From: Halomonas zincidurans B6
GTDB taxonomy: Bacteria; Pseudomonadota; Gammaproteobacteria; Pseudomonadales; Halomonadaceae
Direction of reading: 5' to 3'
DNA length: 64,000 nt
Assembly: GCF_000731955.1 (NCBI RefSeq)
Contig: NZ_JNCK01000001.1
Span: 3,162,001-3,226,000, forward strand
The notes below the pieces were generated by a model. It was not told the DNA's origin. It did no database searches and worked only from the letters and a program-made list of their open reading frames with translations. Position 1 is the stretch's first letter. Each line of letters starts with the position of its first letter. Both the position numbers and the translations under genes were made by a program. Positions 36,911-45,690 of the stretch are shown here, one piece after another.

Positions 36911-38074
36911 ATGAATGCACCCCTGACCATCCTCGGCAGCGGCATGGCCGGACTGGGCCTGGCTCGCCAGCTACGTGCCCGCCAGCCCGGCCGGCCGATC
37001 ACCCTGATCACCGCCGACGGCGGCGACGAGTATGCCAAGCCGCTGCTCTCCACCGGCTTCGCCAAGCGCCTGGCACCGGGTGCGCTGGCCACGCGCTCGG
37101 CGCTGGCCGTGGCCGACGAACTGCAGCTGGTGGTACGCACCTATACCCGGGTCGAGGCGCTCGATCCGGCCGCGCGCGAGCTGCACATCGGGGCCGAACG
37201 GCTGGCCTACAGTGAGCTGGTGATCGCCACCGGCGCCGCGCCGCAGCCACCCTTCGCGATCGATGCGGCGCTCAGGCACCGGCGGGTGTTCACGATCAAC
37301 GACCTCGACGACTATCGCGCCTTTCATGCCGCGCTCACCGCACTCGAGCGGCCGGCACGGGTCGCCATCGTCGGCGCGGGCCTGGTGGGTTGCGAGTACG
37401 CCAACGATCTGGCCGCCGGCGGACACGGCGTGGCGCTGGTGGCCCCGGAAAGCGCACCGCTGGCGCGCCTGCTGCCCGAGCCGCTGGGCCGGGCGCTGGC
37501 CGGGGAGCTGGCCGCTGCCGGCATCGATCTGCACCTGGGGCGCAGCGTGACCGCGCTCGCCCACGACGGCAGCGACCTGCGCCTGGCGCTGGACGACGGC
37601 CACGGTCTGGACGCCGATCTGGTGCTGGTCGCCACCGGCCTGGCGCCGCGCCGCGAGCTGGCGCACGCGGCCGGACTCGAGACCAGCGCGGCGGGCATCC
37701 ATACCGACCGTCAGCTGCGCACCTCGGCGCCGGGGATCTACGCGCTGGGCGACGTGGCCTGCGTCGACGGGATCAATGCGATGTACGTGCAGCCGCTGCA
37801 GGCCAGCGTCAAGGCGCTGGCGGCGACGCTGGCCGGCACCCCGAGCGCGGTGCGCTACGGGCCATGGCCGGTGATCGTCAAGACGCCGTGCTGCCCGGTG
37901 GTCGCGCTGCCCCCGCGCACAGCCCCCGCGCGCTGGCGGATCGAGGGCCAAGGCAGCGATTTGACCGCGCTTGCCGAGGACGAAAACGAGCGTTTAATGG
38001 GCTTTGCGTTGACAGGCGCCTGCGTGCGGCGGAAAGTCGAACTGGCGCGGGCCGCACCGGCATTGCTAATCTAG
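36911..38074 (+). CDS. FAD-dependent oxidoreductase, rubredoxin-NAD(+) reductase-like
   Basis: A 387-residue flavoprotein. The N-terminal FAD-binding motif is ILGSGMAGLGLAR, the NAD-binding motif IVGAGLVGCEYANDLA (about 155-170), and the second FAD contact GIYALGDVACVDG. Overall layout and length match rubredoxin reductase, which transfers electrons from NADH to rubredoxin. No rubredoxin gene is adjacent, so the partner is unknown. The ATG is preceded by CTGTCGGACTGCGC, a weak ribosome site. Confidence 0.85.
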   Translation: MNAPLTILGSGMAGLGLARQLRARQPGRPITLITADGGDEYAKPLLSTGFAKRLAPGALATRSALAVADELQLVVRTYTRVEALDPAARELHIGAERLAYSELVIATGAAPQPPFAIDAALRHRRVFTINDLDDYRAFHAALTALERPARVAIVGAGLVGCEYANDLAAGGHGVALVAPESAPLARLLPEPLGRALAGELAAAGIDLHLGRSVTALAHDGSDLRLALDDGHGLDADLVLVATGLAPRRELAHAAGLETSAAGIHTDRQLRTSAPGIYALGDVACVDGINAMYVQPLQASVKALAATLAGTPSAVRYGPWPVIVKTPCCPVVALPPRTAPARWRIEGQGSDLTALAEDENERLMGFALTGACVRRKVELARAAPALLI

Positions 38075-38191
38075 TGGCGTCATATCGCCCGCCGGCCTGC
38101 CGGCCGCGGTTACATCGCACACACCCACGACATGAAAAACAACAAGCGGCGGTAGCGACCGCTGTCTTATCAGCCAAATCAGGAGGGCTTT

Positions 38192-38467
38192 ATGCGCAAG
38201 CCAGAACTCGCGGCGGCGATCGCCGAGCGTGCCGATCTTTCCAAGGACAAGGCCAGTCAGGTACTCAACGTCATCCTCGACGAGATCACCGGTACCGTGG
38301 CCAAGGGCCAGGACGTGTCATTGATCGGCTTCGGCTCCTTCACCGTGCGCGAGCGGGCGGCCCGTACCGGCAAGAACCCGCAGACCGGCGAGTCGCTGAC
38401 CATCCCGGCCAGCAAGACCGTCGCCTTCAAGGCCGGCAAGGCCCTCAAGGACGCCGTCTCCAAGTAG
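38192..38467 (+). CDS. hupB: DNA-binding protein HU
   Basis: A 91-residue nucleoid protein that bends DNA as a dimer. MRKPELAAAIAERADLSK, the VSLIGFGSFTVRERAARTGKNPQTGE loop (in blocks) and PASKTVAFKAGKALKDAV are classic. A GGAGGGC ribosome site precedes the ATG. In many gammaproteobacteria hupB follows lon; here it stands alone between the rubredoxin reductase gene and a short hypothetical gene. Confidence 0.95.
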   Translation: MRKPELAAAIAERADLSKDKASQVLNVILDEITGTVAKGQDVSLIGFGSFTVRERAARTGKNPQTGESLTIPASKTVAFKAGKALKDAVSK

Positions 38468-38477
38468 ACGGCGTGTT

Positions 38478-38508
38478 GCGGAGAACCCGCTGACCCGGGT
38501 TTCTCCGC
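38478..38508 (+). terminator. Hairpin after hupB
   Basis: GCGGAGAACCCG (38478-38489) pairs with CGGGTTTCTCCGC (38496-38508) apart from one bulge. A second perfect dyad, GCCGGCTGCC and complement, follows at 38512-38532. No clear T run is present. Confidence 0.6.
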
Positions 38509-38568
38509 CAGGCCGGCTGCCCGGCAGCCGGCACGCGCTCTGCGCTCATCGTCAATTCTGGATGCTTC

Positions 38569-38928
38569 ATGAAGCTGCGAATGCTGCTGTGGCTACTCGG
38601 CTGGATGCTCAAGCGCGCGCGTCGCCGTCAGGGGCGCTTTGGCGAGCTGCTGCGCGACAACGGCCGCCTCGACTGGGGCATCGCCACCGAGGACCTGCGC
38701 ATCGCCCGGCACTATCGAATGACCGCCGAAGCTATCGACAGCGCACCCGGGCTGCCGGTGGATCTCGATCTGGAACTGCGCTTTCGCGACGCCGACAGCG
38801 CCCTGGCCATTCTCAAGAAACCCACCCAGCGGGCCTTTCTCGACGGCATGATCGACGGCCGGGTCCGGCTGGTCGGCGACTCCCGCGATCTGCAACGTCT
38901 GCAGAAGCTGCTCGGCCAGCTGCGCTGA
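38569..38928 (+). CDS. Hypothetical protein, possibly SCP2-like
   Basis: A 119-residue protein with a basic hydrophobic start (KLRMLLWLLGWMLKRARRRQGRFGELL in blocks). The C-terminal half, MIDGRVRLVGDSRDLQRLQKLL, resembles the sterol-carrier/SCP2 lipid-binding fold, but the match is weak. It is followed after 100 bp by the YccS-like gene. I cannot assign a function. Confidence 0.65.
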   Translation: MKLRMLLWLLGWMLKRARRRQGRFGELLRDNGRLDWGIATEDLRIARHYRMTAEAIDSAPGLPVDLDLELRFRDADSALAILKKPTQRAFLDGMIDGRVRLVGDSRDLQRLQKLLGQLR

Positions 38929-39028
38929 GCGAGCGATTATCCGCACGACTCGAACGGTGATTGACGTTAAACTAAAGTCGTAGTTTGGAGAAGCCAGCCC
39001 TTCCCGCAACAGGACACGATTTCCGCTT

Positions 39029-41203
39029 ATGTTGCCCCGCCTGCTCGATCAGCCGCTCAGACGCCTGTGGACCCTGGATACCTTCGCCTACAGCCTGCGG
39101 GTGTTCATTGCGCTGGTCGGGGCGCTGCTGGTCTGCTGGCAGCTCGGCGACATGGCCAAGCTGATCCCGCTGTTTCTGGGCATCATCGCCAGTGCGCTGG
39201 CCGAGACCGACGACAGCTGGCAGGGCCGACTCAAGGCGCTGGGCGCGACTCTCGCCTGCTTCAGCATCGCCGCGCTGTCGGTGGAAATGCTGTTCGGCTA
39301 CCCCTGGGCGTTCGCCGTGGGCCTGGCGCTGTCGACGTTCGCCATGACCATGCTCGGTGCGGTGGGCCAGCGCTACGCCACCATTGCCTACGCCACGCTG
39401 ATCCTGGCGATCTATACCATGATCGATCTTGAGCGTCATGACAGCGTGGCGCTCGGCGAGCTGTGGCGCGAGCCGTTGCTGCTGGTGATCGGTGCGGCCT
39501 GGTACGGCGTGATCTCGGTGGTCTGGTGCGCGCTGTTCTCGCGCCAGCCGCTCAAGCTGAGCATGGCGCTGGTGTTTCGCGAGCTGGGCGAGTACCTGCG
39601 CCTCAAGGCGCTGTTGTTCGAACCGCTGCGCGGACTCGACATCGAGGCCCGCCGGCTGGCGCTGGCCGAGCAGAACGGCCGGGTGGTCAATGCCCTGAAC
39701 CAGGCCAAGGAGATGATCTTCCGGCGCCTCGAGGGCCAGCGCAGCGCGCACAAGCTCAATCGCTACCTGCGGCTGTACTTCATCGCCCAGGACATCCACG
39801 AGCGCGCCAGCTCCTCGCACTACCCCTACGGTGAGCTGGCCGAGGCGTTCTTTCATCACGATGTGCTGTTTCGCTGCCAGCGGCTGCTCGACCAGCAGGG
39901 CCGGGGCTGCCGCTCGCTGGCCCGGGCGCTGCTGATGCGCCGGCCGTTCGAGCATGGTCAGAGCGAACAGGCGCTGCGCGATCTGAGCGCCTCGCTCGAC
40001 TACCTGCATGCCCAGCGGCGCCCCGAATGGCGCGGACTGCTGCACTCGCTGGACGCGCTGGCCGACAACCTGGCCACCCTCGAGCACCAGCTGAGCGGGG
40101 CGCAGAACCCCGACGCCCGCGACGAGCATCCAGACAGCAGCCTGTACGACCGCTCGCCGCGCGGGCTGCGCGACGTGCGCGACCGCCTCCTGTCGCACCT
40201 TACCCCGGCCTCGCCGATCTTCCGTCATGCCCTGCGGTTGTCGGTGACGCTGATGGTCGGTTACGGCGTGCTGCACCTGGTGCATCCCGCCCAGGGCTAC
40301 TGGATCCTGCTCACCAGCCTGTTCGTGTGCCGGCCCAATTTTGGCGCTACGCGGCGTTTCTTGTGGCAGCGCATCGTCGGCACGGTGGTCGGGCTGGTCG
40401 CCGGCTGGGCGCTGATCTCGCTGTTTCCCGGCCAACTGATCCAGTTGTCGATCGCGGTACTCGCCGGGGTGGTGTTCTTCGCCAGCCGGACGCGGCACTA
40501 CATCGTCGCCACCGCCGCCATCACGCTGCTGGTGCTGTGCAGCTTCAATCAGGTGGGCGACGGCTTCGGGCTGATCTGGCCACGGCTGTTCGATACCCTG
40601 GTCGGGGCACTGATCGCCGGCCTGGCGGTGATGCTGATCCTGCCCGACTGGCAGGGCCGGCGGCTGCATCGCCAGGGTGCCGAGACGCTCATCGCCAGCG
40701 TGCGCTACCTGCGCGAGATCGTCAGCCAGTACATCGGCGGCAAGCAGGACGATCTCGACTACCGGCTGGCGCGGCGCAACGCCCACAACGCCGACGCCGC
40801 GCTGTCCACACTGCTCGCCAACGTGCGCCTGGAGCCCGGGCATTTCCGCAAGGACGCCGAGGTCGGCTTTCGCTTCCTTGGCCATTCGCACACCCTGCTC
40901 AGCTATCTTTCGGCGCTCGGCGCGCATCGCGGCGAGACCCGCGCGCTGGCCGACGACGCCACGCTGCGCCAGGCCGCCGAGGCGATCGGCGACGATCTCG
41001 AGGCGATCGCCGGGCGGCTGCGCGAACGCGGCACGATGCCGGCGCTGGATGATGCCGAAGCGCGCGGCCTGGCGCTGCAGGCCCAGGCGATGGAGGAAAG
41101 CAGCGAGGAGCGCCGCTTGCTGCAGACTCAGCTGTCATTGATCAGCCGTCAACTGGTGGCGCTGCGCGATGCGGCGGCGCGGCTGGCGGCCCAGGAGGGC
41201 TGA
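39029..41203 (+). CDS. YccS family integral membrane protein (FUSC-like)
   Basis: A 724-residue protein with two bundles of about six transmembrane helices (about 20-170 and 400-530), each followed by a long cytoplasmic helical region. This tandem layout is that of the YccS/YhfK group, related to aromatic-acid efflux proteins such as AaeB. Motifs include LALSTFAMTMLGAVGQRYATIAYATLILAIY and WILLTSLFVCRPNFGATRRFLWQRIVGTVVG (in blocks). Substrate is unknown. It converges on recG with 23 bp between stops. Confidence 0.88.
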   Translation: MLPRLLDQPLRRLWTLDTFAYSLRVFIALVGALLVCWQLGDMAKLIPLFLGIIASALAETDDSWQGRLKALGATLACFSIAALSVEMLFGYPWAFAVGLALSTFAMTMLGAVGQRYATIAYATLILAIYTMIDLERHDSVALGELWREPLLLVIGAAWYGVISVVWCALFSRQPLKLSMALVFRELGEYLRLKALLFEPLRGLDIEARRLALAEQNGRVVNALNQAKEMIFRRLEGQRSAHKLNRYLRLYFIAQDIHERASSSHYPYGELAEAFFHHDVLFRCQRLLDQQGRGCRSLARALLMRRPFEHGQSEQALRDLSASLDYLHAQRRPEWRGLLHSLDALADNLATLEHQLSGAQNPDARDEHPDSSLYDRSPRGLRDVRDRLLSHLTPASPIFRHALRLSVTLMVGYGVLHLVHPAQGYWILLTSLFVCRPNFGATRRFLWQRIVGTVVGLVAGWALISLFPGQLIQLSIAVLAGVVFFASRTRHYIVATAAITLLVLCSFNQVGDGFGLIWPRLFDTLVGALIAGLAVMLILPDWQGRRLHRQGAETLIASVRYLREIVSQYIGGKQDDLDYRLARRNAHNADAALSTLLANVRLEPGHFRKDAEVGFRFLGHSHTLLSYLSALGAHRGETRALADDATLRQAAEAIGDDLEAIAGRLRERGTMPALDDAEARGLALQAQAMEESSEERRLLQTQLSLISRQLVALRDAAARLAAQEG

Positions 41204-41226
41204 GCGAGACGTAGTAAGGGCGCGTC

Positions 41227-43287
41227 TCACACCTGGCCGTAGCGGCCCGCTTCCTCGCCCAGCCAGCGGCGGATCAGCGGCGCGCTGGCATCCGGCGCTT
41301 CCTCGAGCAGCGCCCGGGCCAGCGGGCTGACGCGCTCGAGCAGATCGCGGTCGCGCTCCAGATCGGCGATCTTCATCTGCGCCAGGCCGGTCTGGCGGGT
41401 GCCCAGCACTTCGCCGGGGCCGCGCAGCTCGAGATCCTTCTCGGCGATGCGAAAGCCGTCGGTGGTCTCGCGCATCACCCCCAGCCGCTCGCGGGAGTGC
41501 GCCGACAGCGGCGGCCGGTAGAGCAGCACGCAGAAACTCTCGGTATCGCCGCGCCCCACCCGCCCGCGTAACTGATGAAGCTGCGACAACCCCAGGCGTT
41601 CGGGATTCTCGATGATCATCAGGCTGGCGTTGGGCACGTCGACGCCGACCTCGATCACCGTGGTGGCGACCAGCAGGTCGAGCTCGCCGCGCTTGAAGGC
41701 GTCCATCACCGCGGCCTTCTCGGCGGCCTTCATGCGCCCGTGGACCAGGCCGACGGCGAGTGCCGGCAGCGCCTCGGTCAGCGCGTCGCGGGTCGCTTCG
41801 GCAGCCTGGCACTGCAATGCCTCTGACTCCTCGATCAGCGTGCAGACCCAGTAGGCCTGGCGACCGGCGTCGCAGGCCCGGCGAATGCGCTCGACCACCT
41901 CGGGGCGGCGTTCGTCGGGCACCGCCACGGTCTGCACCGGGGTGCGCCCCGGCGGCAGCTCGTCGATCACCGACAGGTCGAGATCGGCGTAGGCGCTCAT
42001 CGCCAGGGTGCGCGGGATCGGCGTGGCGGTCATGATCAGCTGATGCGGGGTCAGCCCGCCGGCTTCGCCCTTCTGGCGCAGCGCCAGGCGCTGGTGGACG
42101 CCGAAGCGATGCTGCTCGTCGACGATCGCCAGGCCCAGGCGCTGGAAGTGCACGTCCTCCTGGAACAGCGCATGAGTGCCCACCACTACCTGCGCCCGGC
42201 CGTCGGCGATCGCCGCCTTGGTGTCGAGGCGCGCCTTGCCCTTGAGCTTGCCGGCCAGCCAGGCGACGTCGATGCCCAGCGGCGTGAACCAGTCGCGGAA
42301 ATTGCGAAAATGCTGCTCGGCGAGGATCTCGGTGGGCGCCATGACCGCCGCCTGGCAACCGCCGGCGATGGCGGCCAGCGCGGCCAGCGCGGCGACCACC
42401 GTCTTGCCCGAGCCGACGTCGCCCTGCACCAGGCGCAGCATCGGCTGGGCGGTTTCCAGGTCGCGGGCGATCTCGTCGAGCACCCTCCGCTGGGCGCCGG
42501 TCAGCGAGAACGGCAGCTGGGCGACGAAGCGCGTCTGCAGGCCGCGGCCGCTGGGCAGCGGCGGCGCGCCGTCGGCCTGGATGCGCAGGCGCACCTGACG
42601 CAGGCTGAGCTGGTGGGCGAGCAGCTCTTCCAGGGCCAGCCGGCGCTGGGTGGGGTGGGTGCCGGCGGCGAGCCGCTCGAGATCGGGGTAACGCAGGCAG
42701 GCGTGCAGCTCGGGTAGCCGGAAGCGTTCGCGCAGCGGTTCGGGAATGCCGTCGGGCAGCGCCTGCGGCGCGCCGGCAAGGATTTTCAGGGCCTGGCCGA
42801 TCAGTCCGCGCAGGCGCGGCTGGGTCAGCCCCACGGTGGTCGGGTAGATCGGCGTCAGATGGTCCTCGACCGGGGTCTCGCCGGATTTCAGCAGGCGATA
42901 CTCGGGATGATAGATCTCGAGCCCGGTGGCGCCGGCGCGCGCCTCGCCGAAGCAGCGCACGTGCGCTCCGGGGGCGAACTGCTGCTGCTGGGCCGGCGAG
43001 AAGTGGAAAAACCGCAGGCTGATGATCCCCGAGCCATCCTTGAGCCGCACCAGCAGGCTGCGTCGGCGGCCCTTGACCACGTCGGCGGCGGCCACCTCGC
43101 CCTCGACCACGCCCTCCATGCCGGCGCGCAGGGTGCCGATCGGGGTGATCCGCGTGCGATCCTGATAGCGCAGCGGCAGATGGAACAACAGGTCGCCGAG
43201 CGTATCGATGCGCAGCCGCGCCAACTTGGCGGAGAGCGCCTCGCCGACCCCGTCGAGCGCGTTGACCGGTTGGTCGAGCTCGCTCAT
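41227..43287 (-). CDS. recG: ATP-dependent DNA helicase RecG
   Basis: A 686-residue helicase that regresses stalled forks and migrates branched DNA. The N-terminal wedge/OB domain (about 1-200; LPLRYQDRTRI, VVEGEV) precedes SF2 motifs: Walker A GDVGSGKTVVA, DEQH in IVDEQHRFG, MTATPIPRTLA, GRMKAAEK and QLRGRVGRG. The ATG at 43287 overlaps the oxyR stop as ATGA, placing recG in an oxyR-recG operon as in other gammaproteobacteria. Confidence 0.95.
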   Translation of the reverse strand: MSELDQPVNALDGVGEALSAKLARLRIDTLGDLLFHLPLRYQDRTRITPIGTLRAGMEGVVEGEVAAADVVKGRRRSLLVRLKDGSGIISLRFFHFSPAQQQQFAPGAHVRCFGEARAGATGLEIYHPEYRLLKSGETPVEDHLTPIYPTTVGLTQPRLRGLIGQALKILAGAPQALPDGIPEPLRERFRLPELHACLRYPDLERLAAGTHPTQRRLALEELLAHQLSLRQVRLRIQADGAPPLPSGRGLQTRFVAQLPFSLTGAQRRVLDEIARDLETAQPMLRLVQGDVGSGKTVVAALAALAAIAGGCQAAVMAPTEILAEQHFRNFRDWFTPLGIDVAWLAGKLKGKARLDTKAAIADGRAQVVVGTHALFQEDVHFQRLGLAIVDEQHRFGVHQRLALRQKGEAGGLTPHQLIMTATPIPRTLAMSAYADLDLSVIDELPPGRTPVQTVAVPDERRPEVVERIRRACDAGRQAYWVCTLIEESEALQCQAAEATRDALTEALPALAVGLVHGRMKAAEKAAVMDAFKRGELDLLVATTVIEVGVDVPNASLMIIENPERLGLSQLHQLRGRVGRGDTESFCVLLYRPPLSAHSRERLGVMRETTDGFRIAEKDLELRGPGEVLGTRQTGLAQMKIADLERDRDLLERVSPLARALLEEAPDASAPLIRRWLGEEAGRYGQV

Positions 43288-44210
43288 GCCGGCACAGGGT
43301 CGACATGACGCTGCTGGCAGGCGTCGATCGCCGCGATCAGCGCATCGATCGCCTTGGGCCGCGGGAAGCTGGCCCGCCAGGCGATCGCCACGGTACGGCT
43401 GGGCGCGGTGGGTGTGAAGGGCCGGCTCTCGAGCAATCCGGACTCGTAATGATTGGTGCCGATCGCCGAGCGCGGCAGCACGGTGACGCCGAGCTTGGAG
43501 GCGACCATGTGGCGGATCGTCTCCAGCGAGCCGCCTTCGGCGGTCAAGGTGTTGCTCGGGCTGTTGAGGTGGGTGCCGATCGCCGGGCAGGCCTCGAGGA
43601 TTTGATCGCGGAAGCAATGGCCCTCGCCGAGCAGCAGCAGGCGCTCGTCGAGCAGGTTCTCCTTGTCGATGGTCGCCTTGCGCGTCCAGGGATGATCGCT
43701 GGGCATCAGCACTTCGAAGGGCTCCTCATAGAGCGCTCGCGTGACCACGTCGGCCTCGGTGAACGGCAGCGCGACGATGATCGCGTCGAGCTCGCCGCTT
43801 CTGAGCTTGCGGCGCAGCTCGGCGGTGAAGCTCTCCTCGATGTACAGCGGCATCTGCGGCGCGCTGCGTGACAGCTCGGGGATCAGGTAGGGGAATAAGT
43901 AGGGGCCGATGGTGTAGATCGCACCGATGCGCAACGGGCTGGCCAGCTGATCCTTGCCTTCGTTGGCCAGCTCGCGGATCACGCTGGCCTGCTCGAGCAC
44001 GCGCTGGGCCTGGCTTATCACCTTCTCGCCCAGCGGCGTGACCTGGACGGTGGACTTGGAGCGCTCGAACAACGCCACCCCCAGCTCCTCTTCGAGTTTC
44101 TTCACGGCCACCGACAGCGTGGGCTGCGAGACGAAGCAGCGCTCGGCGGCACGCCCGAAGTGGCGCTCCTGCGCCAAGGTTACGATGTAGCGAAGTTCTG
44201 TTAGAGTCAT
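43284..44210 (-). CDS. oxyR: Hydrogen peroxide-sensing regulator OxyR
   Basis: A 308-residue LysR-family regulator with an N-terminal HTH (RHFGRAAERCFVSQPTLSVAVKKLEEELG in blocks) and the redox pair Cys199 and Cys208 in GHCFRDQILEACP, the same numbers as in E. coli OxyR. Oxidation of the pair activates antioxidant genes. It is the first gene of the oxyR-recG pair and diverges from an SDR gene. Confidence 0.94.
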   Translation of the reverse strand: MTLTELRYIVTLAQERHFGRAAERCFVSQPTLSVAVKKLEEELGVALFERSKSTVQVTPLGEKVISQAQRVLEQASVIRELANEGKDQLASPLRIGAIYTIGPYLFPYLIPELSRSAPQMPLYIEESFTAELRRKLRSGELDAIIVALPFTEADVVTRALYEEPFEVLMPSDHPWTRKATIDKENLLDERLLLLGEGHCFRDQILEACPAIGTHLNSPSNTLTAEGGSLETIRHMVASKLGVTVLPRSAIGTNHYESGLLESRPFTPTAPSRTVAIAWRASFPRPKAIDALIAAIDACQQRHVDPVPA

Positions 44211-44279
44211 GAGTGGGGCCGAGAGGGCTATCCTATTGCATCGATGAATGACTTCGTTTTACCAAGGAGCCAGGTAAAG

Positions 44280-45155
44280 GTGAAGAATACGAGTCTTATT
44301 CTGGGCTGCGGCGACATCGGAACGACGCTGGGCCTGCAGCTGGCGGAAGCCGGTCATCGCGTGATCGGCGTGCGTCGCCATCCGCAATCCCTCGACGATA
44401 CGCCGATCGAGCCATTGGCGCTCGATCTCAACGATTCGGCGGCGCTTGCGCAGCTGCCCGAGGCCGACATTATCGTTTATGTGGCCAGCGCCGACCATTT
44501 CGATGAAACGGCCTATCGGGCCGCTTACCTCGATGGCCTCAAGGCGGTGCTCGACGAGTTCGGCCGGCGCGAGGCGGCACCCAAGCGGGTGTTTTTCGTG
44601 TCCTCGACCGGGGTCTATGCCCAGCAGGACGGCGAACAGGTCGACGAGCACTCCCCGACCGAGCCGCACGGCTTTTCCGGGCAACTGATGCTGGCCGCCG
44701 AGCAGGCGCTGCAGGCGCACTCGCTGCCGGGCACCGTGGTGCGCTTCTCGGGCATCTACGGGCCCGGCCGCGACCGGCTGATCCAGCAGGTGCGCGAGGG
44801 CCGCATGGGCGCGGCGATTCCGCCGATGTATACCAACCGCATCCATCGCGACGATTGCGCCGGAGTGCTTGCCCACCTGATCGAAATGACGCTGGCCGAG
44901 CGCGAGATCGACACGCTCTACCTGGCCAGCGACTGCGAGCCGGTGCCATTGCACGAGGTCACCGCCTGGCTGGCGCAGCGGCTCAGGGTCGAGTCGAGCG
45001 CAACCATGCAGTCGCCGCTCAAGCGCCGCTCGAGCAAGCGCTGCAACAACACCCGGCTGTGCGAGACCGGCTACCGCTTTCGTTACCCGACCTTCCGCGA
45101 AGGCTACGCCGAACTGCTGGCCACCGGCGCCGCGACCCGCCCCGAGAAGGCCTGA
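44280..45155 (+). CDS. NAD(P)-dependent SDR/epimerase family protein (YeeZ-like)
   Basis: A 291-residue protein with an N-terminal Rossmann motif (SLILGCGDIGTTLGLQLAEAGH) and a YeeZ-like sugar epimerase core (VFFVSSTGVYAQQDGEQVDE, RFSGIYGPGRDRLI, YTNRIHRDDCAGVL). The usual YxxxK is replaced by a GQLMLAAEQ stretch, so classical SDR catalysis is doubtful. The GTG at 44280 follows AAGGAG; an ATG at 44244 lacks such a site. Its substrate is unknown. It diverges from oxyR. Confidence 0.82.
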   Translation: MKNTSLILGCGDIGTTLGLQLAEAGHRVIGVRRHPQSLDDTPIEPLALDLNDSAALAQLPEADIIVYVASADHFDETAYRAAYLDGLKAVLDEFGRREAAPKRVFFVSSTGVYAQQDGEQVDEHSPTEPHGFSGQLMLAAEQALQAHSLPGTVVRFSGIYGPGRDRLIQQVREGRMGAAIPPMYTNRIHRDDCAGVLAHLIEMTLAEREIDTLYLASDCEPVPLHEVTAWLAQRLRVESSATMQSPLKRRSSKRCNNTRLCETGYRFRYPTFREGYAELLATGAATRPEKA

Positions 45156-45183
45156 GCGGCGCAGCGCCCTGTCGGCGACGAGG

Positions 45184-45573
45184 CTAGTCGCCGATCACCA
45201 TGATTGCCTCGGCCTCGACCTGGCTGCCCTTGGGCAGCGCCGTGACGCCGACCGCCGCGCGCGCCGGGTAGGGCGACTCGAAGAATTCCTCCATGACCGT
45301 GTTGACCTTGGCGAAGTCGTCCAGATCGACCAGATAGAGGTTGAGCTTGACGATGTCCTGCAGCGAGCCGGCGGCCTCCTCGCAGACCGCGGCAAGATTC
45401 TTGAACACCTGGCGGGCCTGGGCCTGAATATCGCCGTCGACAAGTTCCATGCGCTGCGGATCGAGCGGGATCTGCCCCGACAGATAGATGGTGTTGCCGG
45501 CCTTGATGGCCTGCGAATAGGGGCCGATGGCGGCGGGCGCCTTGTCGGTCTGGATGACGGCCTTGTTGCTCAT
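45184..45573 (-). CDS. ridA: Reactive imine/enamine deaminase RidA
   Basis: A 129-residue RidA that hydrolyses reactive 2-aminoacrylate and related imines made by PLP enzymes. PAAIGPYSQAIKAG, YLSGQIPLDP and Arg105 in PARAAVGVTALPKG are the active-site signature. It lies downstream of spoT, beyond a strong terminator, in the conserved gmk-rpoZ-spoT-ridA order. Confidence 0.95.
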   Translation of the reverse strand: MSNKAVIQTDKAPAAIGPYSQAIKAGNTIYLSGQIPLDPQRMELVDGDIQAQARQVFKNLAAVCEEAAGSLQDIVKLNLYLVDLDDFAKVNTVMEEFFESPYPARAAVGVTALPKGSQVEAEAIMVIGD

Positions 45574-45648
45574 GGCGAGACTCCTTCAGTTATCGTTGTG
45601 CCTGGCCGGGGCCAGGCAACGCTTGCGAGAACACAGCAAAAACGCAAC

Positions 45649-45682
45649 GCCCGCCCCGCCGCCGTCGGGCGGCGGGGCGGGC
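45649..45682 (-). terminator. Rho-independent terminator of spoT
   Basis: A perfect 15-bp GC stem (GCCCGCCCCGCCGCC and complement) with a GTCG loop lies 9 bp after the spoT stop. On the minus strand it is followed by GTTGCGTTTTTG, a short T run. Confidence 0.85.
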
Positions 45683-45690
45683 GAGATGCT

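Noticed and set aside
38972..40927. Minus-strand frame of 651 codons opposite the YccS-like gene
   Set aside because: The product is Gln/Arg/Ala-rich with no domain, and the plus-strand membrane protein explains the region.
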